A DNA stretch of 64,000 bases. Source: DATATB01 sp036268995 (lineage in GTDB: Bacteria > Planctomycetota > Planctomycetia > Pirellulales > PNKZ01). Positions 32,144 to 39,322 of the stretch are shown in pieces. Made by a program: the position numbers and the translations under genes. The notes below the pieces were generated by a model, which searched no databases, was not told the origin of the DNA, and saw only the letters and a program-made list of their open reading frames with translations. The stretch is from the NCBI GenBank assembly GCA_036268995.1, contig DATATB010000036.1, forward strand, positions 62,001 through 126,000, in the 5' to 3' direction. Position 1 is the stretch's first letter; each line of letters opens with the position of its first letter.

Positions 32144-34828
32144 TCAATCGTCGTCATCATCATCGTCGCTCGCGGAGATGGCCCAGGCGGGATAGGTGTC
32201 GTCGCGGCCGCGGGCGGCGAACCAGAGGATGCGATTGAGCGTGTCTTCGTCGGCTTCGTCGACCTCGTCAAAATCCTCTGCGAGCGATAGCTCGGCCCAG
32301 TGCAATTGCCGCGGGTCGCGGATGTCGGCCAGCTTGGGATTGAGGCGGTCGAGCGGAATGTTGCTGGGCAGCGCTTTGTAGGGCGTGAAGTCGGGCTCGG
32401 GTGCGAAGCAGTTTCGCATGGGAGTTGCCGAGGCGTCGAGCTGGTTCATCGGCGGCAGACCCAATAGCAGCTCGATCGTGCGGACCATGCCGGTCTGGTT
32501 GTAATTCGTGCTGTCGACGTGGTGCCGCTTCGTGTAGGGGCTGACCACGAGGGCCACGGTGCGATGGCCGTCGATATGGTCAAAGCCGTTCTGTGGATCG
32601 TCCTGGACCACGAGAATGCAGGTGTCTTTCCAGAAGCGGCTGTGGCTGATCGCTTCGACAATACGCCCAAGTGCCAAATCATTGTCGGCCACCGCGGCTT
32701 CCGGCGTCGGCATGCCCGGCTTCGTGCCGGCAGTGTGATCGTTGGGCAAAAGCATGATCGATAGCTCGGGCAGGTCGCCGTGCTGCTCGAAGTGTTTTAG
32801 TTCCTTGATGAATTCGGAAGCCCGATACGCGTCGGACACCGTGCCGGGAAAACCGATGAACGTGGGACACACGTGCGGCTCAAGCGTCTTGATCGTCGCC
32901 CGGCCGCGAATATCGATCGCCTGGTTGCCGCCGAGATAATCGCGATAGCAGTCGAGAAACGTCGGCTTGCCGCGGCGGCCGTCGTGCCAGCGAATCGAGG
33001 CTTCGACGAACTCGCCGTAAATCCGCAGCGACTTTCGCTTGGCCAGGGCGGCGTCCCAGATGAAGCCGCTGGCGGCGTAGGCCAGCGCATCGCCGCCGTC
33101 GTACGGATAGCTGCGCGGAAAGCCGCCAAACGCCTTCTCGATGTAATCGGTGACAAACGCCTCGTCGGTCCACTGATGGCCGTCGGCACTCAGCACGCCG
33201 CTGCAATAGAAGTTGTCGAGCAGCACAAATTCGTCGGCCAGGCGGTGATGGTTGGGCGTGACTTCGCGGCCAAAGATGCACAGGCTCGGATCGCCTTCGC
33301 CGCGCTCGATGTCGCCAAAAACCTGATCGTACGTCCGATTCTCTTTGATGATGTACAACACGTGCTTGAAGACCGAAGGCTCGCCGTGCCGCTCGGGCAC
33401 CGGCCGCGGCGCGATGCCAGAGCGCGGCGCCGCATGCGCCGCAAAGATTTCGTCGGAACGATTGTTGGCAAGCACGACGGCCGTTTGCCGCCGCAGCTCG
33501 TCGTCGTCGGGCAGTGGCACGCTCGAAATACTGCCTAGATAATCGTGCGAGTTGAAGCCAAAGACGTTCTTGCCCTTGACGACGCGTTTGCCTTGCCAGA
33601 GCGTGTCGCGCGAGCCGATGCCTTTGACGTTGCCAACAAACAGCCGGTTCCGCGCGGGATCGAGGGCCAGGCTGCCCGGATACCAGCCGGTGGGAAAGCA
33701 GCCCTGGAGCGAACTGCGTGGAGGAGCGAACTTCACGACGGCCACGGCGTTGTTCGTGCCATTAGCGATGAACAGCTCGCCGCCGTCGGCACTGAACGCC
33801 AACGCGTTGGGCCCACTGCCGAAGGGCAACTCCGCCAGCGGCCGGGCCGAAATGATTTCCACCACTCGATCGTCTGCCGTATCGATCACGCTGACCGTGT
33901 CGCTATTGGCATTGGCCACGGCCAGGTACTTGCCGCCGGGCGCGACGGCCATGCCCGACGCATACCGGCCAACGACGATTTCCTTGATCACGCGGCCCTG
34001 TTTCAAGTCGACGATCGAGACCGACCCTTCGGCGGCGATGTTTCGCGAATCGACTTTGACCGGCCGGGCACGGCCCGAGGGCCCCGTCGCGTCGTCCGCT
34101 TGCGGTCTGCGCCCGGCCGAATTGCTGACGTACGCCTTGTCGCCCACGAGTTGCACGTCGTACGGCGCACTGCCAACCGGAATGCGACGCACGACTTCGC
34201 GGCGGGCCAGGTCGACTTCGCCCAACTCGTTGGCCAGATTCAACGCCACCCACAGCCGCCGGCCGTCGGGCGCGATGGCAAAGCCGGCCGGCAGTTGCCG
34301 GGTGCCGTACAGCGTGACGCCGTCGGCGCTCATTACGATGCCCTCGGGCTCGTTTCCGGCCGGCAGTTCGACGGAGATCGGCTCGGGCTTGCCAAGCTTG
34401 CCGTCGGGTTGGACGGAAAAACCGACGATGGCGGCCCCCACCTTAGCGCTTCGCGAGGCCGGAATGGTCGAGGCATACAGTCGCCGGCCGTCGCGCGTGA
34501 ATTCGAGGCCGAGGTAGCTGGCCGCGCCGATTTTGGCCGCATCGATCACCTCGCCGGATTCAGTATCCAGGGTGAACACCTGCTTGCGGTCGAGCACGGC
34601 CAGCACCTTGCCGTCGGGCCGCAGAGCCAAGTCGACCGGCCGGCCAGGAAACGTGATCTGCCGGCCCAGCGGCGAGAGGATCTGATTGGTCGGAACCACG
34701 ATTCGGCCATCGCTTTGTGGACCGACGTTGACGCGTGTCTGACTCTGGGCGGTCAAAGACACGGACCACAGCAGCACCGCGGCTGCGAGATAAACATGAA
34801 CTCTCAACCGAACGCGTCGCACAAGCAT
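32144..34828 (-). CDS. YVTN-type beta-propeller fused to a phosphoesterase domain, secreted
   Basis: An 894-residue protein with a signal peptide (VYLAAAVLLWSVSLTAQ). Residues about 50-410 form a seven-bladed propeller with repeats such as GRPVDLALRPDGKVLAVLD, GYASGMAVAPGGKYLAVANANSDTVSVIDTADD and FGSGPNALAFSADGGELFIANGTNNAVAVVKF. Residues about 490-830 are a phospholipase C-type phosphoesterase: VLYIIKENRTYDQVFGD, then FVLLDNFYCSGVLSADGHQW, then PNDHTAG, and CILVVQDDPQNGFDHIDGHRTVALVVSP, with Asp/His metal ligands of the alkaline phosphatase fold. The last nine residues are nearly all Asp. It lies 37 bases ahead of the sialidase gene. Confidence 0.85.
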   Translation of the reverse strand: MLVRRVRLRVHVYLAAAVLLWSVSLTAQSQTRVNVGPQSDGRIVVPTNQILSPLGRQITFPGRPVDLALRPDGKVLAVLDRKQVFTLDTESGEVIDAAKIGAASYLGLEFTRDGRRLYASTIPASRSAKVGAAIVGFSVQPDGKLGKPEPISVELPAGNEPEGIVMSADGVTLYGTRQLPAGFAIAPDGRRLWVALNLANELGEVDLARREVVRRIPVGSAPYDVQLVGDKAYVSNSAGRRPQADDATGPSGRARPVKVDSRNIAAEGSVSIVDLKQGRVIKEIVVGRYASGMAVAPGGKYLAVANANSDTVSVIDTADDRVVEIISARPLAELPFGSGPNALAFSADGGELFIANGTNNAVAVVKFAPPRSSLQGCFPTGWYPGSLALDPARNRLFVGNVKGIGSRDTLWQGKRVVKGKNVFGFNSHDYLGSISSVPLPDDDELRRQTAVVLANNRSDEIFAAHAAPRSGIAPRPVPERHGEPSVFKHVLYIIKENRTYDQVFGDIERGEGDPSLCIFGREVTPNHHRLADEFVLLDNFYCSGVLSADGHQWTDEAFVTDYIEKAFGGFPRSYPYDGGDALAYAASGFIWDAALAKRKSLRIYGEFVEASIRWHDGRRGKPTFLDCYRDYLGGNQAIDIRGRATIKTLEPHVCPTFIGFPGTVSDAYRASEFIKELKHFEQHGDLPELSIMLLPNDHTAGTKPGMPTPEAAVADNDLALGRIVEAISHSRFWKDTCILVVQDDPQNGFDHIDGHRTVALVVSPYTKRHHVDSTNYNQTGMVRTIELLLGLPPMNQLDASATPMRNCFAPEPDFTPYKALPSNIPLDRLNPKLADIRDPRQLHWAELSLAEDFDEVDEADEDTLNRILWFAARGRDDTYPAWAISASDDDDDDD

Positions 34829-34868
34829 GGCAGATACCGCTGGGAGGTAAAAACGGATGGCTCGATCG

Positions 34869-36131
34869 CTACTGTTTATTCCACGCGCGATTCGGCTTTT
34901 CCCAAACGATGCGCGAGACGTAGACGCTGTTGTCGGCGCCGTAACGATTATCGGGAGGCATGATATAGTTTGGCCCCCAGGTTTGCATCCATTCGGCGAC
35001 GGTCACCCAAGTTTCTCGCTCGCTGACCTGGGTCACGCCAAAGTTGCCCAACCGGGCACCGCGCTGCGGCACCAGCACCTGCTCGGTCGCGCGGATGACG
35101 CGCAGCGTGTTCGGATCGACTTGCGCCATGAACAACGGCGCCCGATGCCGGAACACATGATCGTTGTCGGCCCCGCGGCGCGTATAGACCAGGAACAATC
35201 CGTCGCTGTGGGTCACCCAGTGCTGTTGCGTGTTGTAATTGCCCAGGTCGATACCGTCGTCCCAGAGCCAACGGCGAGGTTCGGCAAAGTGCAGGCCATC
35301 GGTTCCACTGGCCACGTAACCGGCGACGTCGTTGCGAAGCGTGAGATAGTATCGGCCGCGAAATTCGGTCAACGAGGGTTCGGCGAAGCCGCGCTCCACG
35401 TCAACGGCCATTTCGTTGCCATGCTCCACGTACTCCAGCCGTTGGCCGTCGAAGCGGCAGCGTAGAACCGTCACCGCGGCGAGCTTTTGCCGCGGCTCGC
35501 GGAAATAGATGGGCAGCAGGATGTCGCCGCCAGGCAAATCGACGCGCTGGACGCTGCCGGCGCCCGCATTGGCGAAGTGGGGCTCATCCGGCATTTTCAG
35601 CGTGGTCCACGGTGTCCACTGGCGCGTCTGCGGATCGTAAATCGCGTAGGCCGTTTGCCGTTCGCGAGCCGTCACGACTTTATCATTGCGATAGCGCACG
35701 GTATGTCCGATTCCCAGCAGCTTGCCGCTGGCGGCGTGCCACTTGGGCCAGAAATCGCACAGTCCTACAGTCACGCCATCGGGCTCGCTCCTGCGCCCGA
35801 GCGTAGCGGCATGTTCCGTGGGGCCGGACCACGTGCTTCCCAGGTCGTCGGTCCGCATGTCGTTGAGCGGCAGGAACACGTCGCTGCCGGTCACGACCAG
35901 TTTTTGCATCGTGAGCACCACGGAAGGAACCGTGCCGGGGATCGCGCCGGCACGAGGGTGAACCCAGCAAGTGCGGCCATCGTAACCGTGGGCAATCGTA
36001 TCGAGTTTCACCATGAACTTCGGTGCCGGCTCAGCGCCGAAAACCTGCGCCGCAACCCCTAGCGAAAGGGCAACAGATAAAATAGCTGCCAGACAAGCCA
36101 GACGCTTCCTCGGCCGAAACGTATGCGACAT
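34869..36131 (-). CDS. BNR/sialidase-like propeller protein, secreted
   Basis: The Met at 36131 gives a signal peptide (MSHTFRPRKRLACLAAILSVALSLGVAAQVFG). The 420-residue product is beta-rich. It lacks the F/Y-RIP motif and has only weak Asp boxes (DDLGSTWSGP), then GFAEPSLTEFRGRYYLTLRNDVAGYVASGTDGLHF and HVFRHRAPLFMAQVDPNTLRVIRATE, which resemble exo-alpha-sialidase-like and GH43/GH68-type five-bladed folds (the FAEPSLTEF...YLTLRND strand). I would call it a glycoside-hydrolase-like propeller without a fixed substrate. It is the first gene of the minus-strand run and diverges from the aldolase gene. Confidence 0.72.
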   Translation of the reverse strand: MSHTFRPRKRLACLAAILSVALSLGVAAQVFGAEPAPKFMVKLDTIAHGYDGRTCWVHPRAGAIPGTVPSVVLTMQKLVVTGSDVFLPLNDMRTDDLGSTWSGPTEHAATLGRRSEPDGVTVGLCDFWPKWHAASGKLLGIGHTVRYRNDKVVTARERQTAYAIYDPQTRQWTPWTTLKMPDEPHFANAGAGSVQRVDLPGGDILLPIYFREPRQKLAAVTVLRCRFDGQRLEYVEHGNEMAVDVERGFAEPSLTEFRGRYYLTLRNDVAGYVASGTDGLHFAEPRRWLWDDGIDLGNYNTQQHWVTHSDGLFLVYTRRGADNDHVFRHRAPLFMAQVDPNTLRVIRATEQVLVPQRGARLGNFGVTQVSERETWVTVAEWMQTWGPNYIMPPDNRYGADNSVYVSRIVWEKPNRAWNKQ

Positions 36132-36333
36132 CGGTGGATCACTCCTCAGACGCGGAAATCCGAAAACGTGCGATGGCACGGAATTTACCCAATCGACGGA
36201 GCTAAGCAACCAATTGCAAAGGCAGTCCATCGCTGCCCTGTTTGGCTGAGTCGCTGCATCTGGTACCCTCGTTACGGTGATCATGATCGAACCGCAAGTT
36301 GCAGATCCGCCCCGTCGGAAAGGACCCAGAATC

Positions 36334-37179
36334 ATGCAGGGTGATTTGTTTCGCAAAAAGTTGCGATCAGGCGAACGGGTCTACATGACCCACGTCGTGA
36401 GCCTCGGCAATCCGGTCGGGGCCGCGCTGACCGCCGGCTTGCAAATCGACGCCGTGTTCGTTTGCACCGAACACATGCCGCTCGATCGCACCGAAGTCAG
36501 CATGATGAGTCAGTTCTACACTCTACACGGGATCGCGCCCGTCGTGCGAATCCCGTTTCCTTGTCCAAGATGGGCAGGCATGGCGATCGATGGCGGGGCA
36601 CAGGGCATCGTTGCCCCGTACGTCGAAACGGTCGAAGAGGTCAAAACGCTGGTCGGCGCGGTGCGCTATCGCCCGATCAAGGGCGAGATGCTCGCAGGGA
36701 TTCTCGACGGGTCGGTCGAGCCGAACGAAAAACTCCAGGCATTCTGGAACCGCTTCAATCGCCACACCTTCCTGATCATCGGAATCGAAAGCGTGCCGGC
36801 CATCCGCCGGCTCGAGGAGCTCGTGGCGATCGAGGGCGTCGACGGCGTCTTTCTTGGGCCGCACGATATCAGCTGTTCGATGGGCATCCCCGAGGAATAC
36901 ACCCATCCCGACTTCGTGCACACGGTCTGCGATGTCATCGGGCGCTGCCGCCGAGCGGGTGTGGGCGTCGGGATGCAGGCGGATCTGACTGCCGCACAAA
37001 ACAAGCCGTTTCTCGAGGCGGGCATGAATCTCATGTTCCACAGTGCCGACATCGTCAAGATGCGCGAGACAATCAACGCCGAACTCGCTGCCTTGCGCCA
37101 GAGTTATGGCGATGCGTACAACCGCAACGGGACGCCAGTCTCGGCAACCGCCTGCTTCGATCCGCAGGGCAAGAAATAG
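36334..37179 (+). CDS. HpcH/HpaI-type aldolase
   Basis: The ATG at 36334 has AAGGA upstream; the product is 281 residues. The class II, metal-dependent aldolase barrel has TAGLQIDAVFVCTEHMPLDRTEV near residue 30, VRIPFPCPRWAGMAIDGGAQGIVAPYVETVEEV (the conserved arginine and PYVET segment), FLIIGIESVPAIRRLEEL with the metal Glu, and GVFLGPHDISCSMGIP with the metal Asp. Known members cleave 4-hydroxy-2-oxoacids to pyruvate plus an aldehyde. Placed divergently from the glycan operon it may handle a keto-deoxy sugar product; that is inference. NanA-type sialic acid lyase is not in the window. Confidence 0.9.
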   Translation: MQGDLFRKKLRSGERVYMTHVVSLGNPVGAALTAGLQIDAVFVCTEHMPLDRTEVSMMSQFYTLHGIAPVVRIPFPCPRWAGMAIDGGAQGIVAPYVETVEEVKTLVGAVRYRPIKGEMLAGILDGSVEPNEKLQAFWNRFNRHTFLIIGIESVPAIRRLEELVAIEGVDGVFLGPHDISCSMGIPEEYTHPDFVHTVCDVIGRCRRAGVGVGMQADLTAAQNKPFLEAGMNLMFHSADIVKMRETINAELAALRQSYGDAYNRNGTPVSATACFDPQGKK

Positions 37180-37344
37180 GACTGGTCGCAAGTCCAATTG
37201 CTGGCACGGTCAATCCTTCGTGCCACGCCAGGGCCGATTGTCGCCCGGCGCAAACGGCTGGTGAAACCGGGAAACCGGCGATTCCCGTCCACGATTTTTG
37301 CCAGAACCGACTAGCGGTGGCGGCAAACTGGCTATATTCTATTG

Positions 37345-37360
37345 GACGGACCAGTCAGTC
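37345..37360. promoter_or_regulatory. Palindromic GACnGACnnGTCnGTC operator before the TetR gene
   Basis: The 16-base site (gacggaccagtcagtc) matches its own reverse complement at 12 of 16 positions in the form GACnGACnnGTCnGTC. It lies 22 bases before the TTG start of the TetR gene and seven bases beyond a possible -10 box (tatatt, 37333-37338), so binding would block transcription. This is the expected place for autoregulation by the TetR protein. Confidence 0.65.
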
Positions 37361-37381
37361 AGCCGGCTTAGGAGCCGATCC

Positions 37382-38023
37382 TTGAATCCACAAACGACCG
37401 TCGCCGACACCAAAACAGACCGCTGTGCCGAGCGCCGCGAGGAGATCCTCGACGCCGCCACAAAGCTTTTTGCAGAACATGGTTACGCCGATACCGACAC
37501 GCAGCAATTGGCCGATAAGCTCGGCGTCGGCAAAGGGACATTATATCGCTATTTCCCCAGCAAGCGCGAGCTGTTTCTGGCAGCCGCCGATCGGGGGATG
37601 CGGAAGCTCTGCCAATACATCGATGCCAGTGTTTCCGCAATCGAAGACCCGCCCGAGAAGATTGCCGAGGTATTTCGCTCGTATCTCACCTTCTTTGCCA
37701 ACCATCCGGAAATGTGCGAGCTGCTGATTCACGAACGGGCACTATTCAAGGACCGCAAGAAGCCCACCTATTTCGAACATCGCGAAGCGAACCGGGAGCG
37801 GCTGCGATCGCTCTATCGGGCGTACATCGCCGAAGGTCAGATTCGCGATATCCCGGTTGACCAACTGCTCGACGTCATTGGAGACCTGCTCTACGGCACG
37901 ATGTTCACCAACTATTTCTCCGGCCGGCAGGTTGCTCCGGAGGAACAGGCCCGCGGCATTTTGAACATCTTGTTTCGCGGCATCCTCAGCGACGTGGGGA
38001 GGGAGCGGAGGCCGCCGGAATGA
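37382..38023 (+). CDS. TetR family repressor of the efflux operon
   Basis: I start at the TTG at 37382 because AGGAG precedes it by seven bases; upstream residues are not conserved-looking. The 213-residue product has the TetR helix-turn-helix: AERREEILDAATKLFAEHGYADTDTQQLADKLGVGKGTLYRYFPSKRELF (about residues 14-63). The rest is the helical ligand and dimer domain, ending with VAPEEQARGILNILFRGIL. The adaptor gene starts inside its stop codon (ATGA), so repressor, adaptor and both permeases form one operon that it probably controls itself. An inducing compound cannot be told. Confidence 0.93.
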   Translation: MNPQTTVADTKTDRCAERREEILDAATKLFAEHGYADTDTQQLADKLGVGKGTLYRYFPSKRELFLAAADRGMRKLCQYIDASVSAIEDPPEKIAEVFRSYLTFFANHPEMCELLIHERALFKDRKKPTYFEHREANRERLRSLYRAYIAEGQIRDIPVDQLLDVIGDLLYGTMFTNYFSGRQVAPEEQARGILNILFRGILSDVGRERRPPE

Positions 38024-39285
38024 TCATCCTACCTGCTCGAGGTCCAGCGCATTTTATGAAGCCAGTGCGTGCGTTATCCCCTGTCTTCGAAACAGCCGGC
38101 ATGATTTGCCGCCGCTGGGGGCGGGCCGTGTCTGCGGCCTGCCTGTGGGCGACCTGCCTGTGGGCGGCCGGATGCGATCAGCCAGCACCGGCGCTGCCGC
38201 CAGCCACGGAGCCGGAGGTCGAGGTGTGCCTGCCCAGTTATCGGCAGGTCACCGATCGCGAAGAGTTCACCGGCCAGACCGAAGCCGTGAAGACGATCGA
38301 CATTCGGGCCCGGGTCACCGGTTATTTGAGATCCGTAAACTTCAGGCATGGTGCCGAAGTCAAAAAGGGCGACCTGCTATTCGAGATCGATCCGCCCTAC
38401 TACGAAGCCGAAGCCGAGCGGGCGGCGGGCGTGGTTGCCGAAGCCGAAGCCAAGCTGCGGCGCTTGCGGCTCGACTACGAACGCGCCGAGAAGCTGCGCC
38501 CCAACGGCATCATTACCAAGGAGCAGTTCGACCTGGTGTCGGGCGACATGGCCCAGGCCGAAGCCACATTGCGCGCGGCGCTCGGCTCGCTCAAAATCGC
38601 GCAAGTCAACCTCGGTTATTGCGATATCCGGGCGCCGATCGACGGCCGCATGAGCCGGCCCAACATCGACCCGGGCAACCTGGCCAAAGCCGACGACACG
38701 ATCCTCACGCGGATCGTCAGCCAGGATCCGATGTGGGTCTACTTCGATCTCGACGAACGGACCATGCTCCGCTTGCGCCGGCTGGTGCACAAGGGAACGC
38801 TCGGCGTGACAGACACTGCCGCCGCCAAGGTGCCGGTGCTGATCGGCCTGGCCGACGAACAAGGTTATTCGCACCAGGGCGTGCTCGATTTCGAGGACAA
38901 TCGGCTCGACCCTAGCACCGGCACGCTCCGCGTGCGCGCGGTGTTCGACAATCGCGACCGGCTGCTGACGGCCGGCTTGTTCGTGCGCGTGCGTTTGCCG
39001 ATTGGCGAGCCGCACCAGGCGCTGCTCGTGCCCGAGCAAGCGCTGGGCACCGATCAAGGGCAGAAATTCCTGTATGTCGTCACGGCCCAGAACGAAATCG
39101 CGTACCGGCCCGTGGAAGTCGGCAAAGTCCACGACCGGCAGCGCGTGATCATCCAGGGGCTGGCGGCCGACGAACGCGTGGTCGTGACGGGTTTGCAGCG
39201 CGTGCGGCCCGGCATCAAGGTCAAAGCGACGATGGTGGCTCCGGCCGCCACGGCCGACACGCGTTCGACCTTACAGGCGAAGTGA
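38020..39285 (+). CDS. RND efflux periplasmic adaptor (membrane fusion) lipoprotein
   Basis: The 421-residue product has a lipoprotein signal ending LWAAGC at about residue 52; later Met codons at 38056 or 38101 would give a more usual length. Within the signal a 15-bp tandem duplication (38138-38167) repeats CLWA. Next come the barrel-sandwich half-motifs (IDIRARVTGYLRSVNFRHGAEVKKGDLLFEIDP and AQVNLGYCDIRAPIDGRMSRPNIDPGNL), separated by a coiled-coil (residues about 120-190, rich in Ala/Glu/Arg). The C-terminal part has the AcrA-like strands VRVRLPIGEPHQALLVPEQALGTDQGQKFLYVV. It links the permeases to an outer-membrane channel, which is not encoded nearby. Confidence 0.94.
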   Translation: MIILPARGPAHFMKPVRALSPVFETAGMICRRWGRAVSAACLWATCLWAAGCDQPAPALPPATEPEVEVCLPSYRQVTDREEFTGQTEAVKTIDIRARVTGYLRSVNFRHGAEVKKGDLLFEIDPPYYEAEAERAAGVVAEAEAKLRRLRLDYERAEKLRPNGIITKEQFDLVSGDMAQAEATLRAALGSLKIAQVNLGYCDIRAPIDGRMSRPNIDPGNLAKADDTILTRIVSQDPMWVYFDLDERTMLRLRRLVHKGTLGVTDTAAAKVPVLIGLADEQGYSHQGVLDFEDNRLDPSTGTLRVRAVFDNRDRLLTAGLFVRVRLPIGEPHQALLVPEQALGTDQGQKFLYVVTAQNEIAYRPVEVGKVHDRQRVIIQGLAADERVVVTGLQRVRPGIKVKATMVAPAATADTRSTLQAK

Positions 39286-39322
39286 GCGAGCGAGCGTTTC
39301 CTTCAGGCGGGGCGAGACGAAC

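Noticed and set aside
36334..37179. Aldolase as a NanA-type sialic acid lyase
   Set aside because: The motifs (GIESVPAIRR, GPHDIS) are those of the metal-dependent HpcH/HpaI family, not of the Schiff-base lysine NanA/DapA family.
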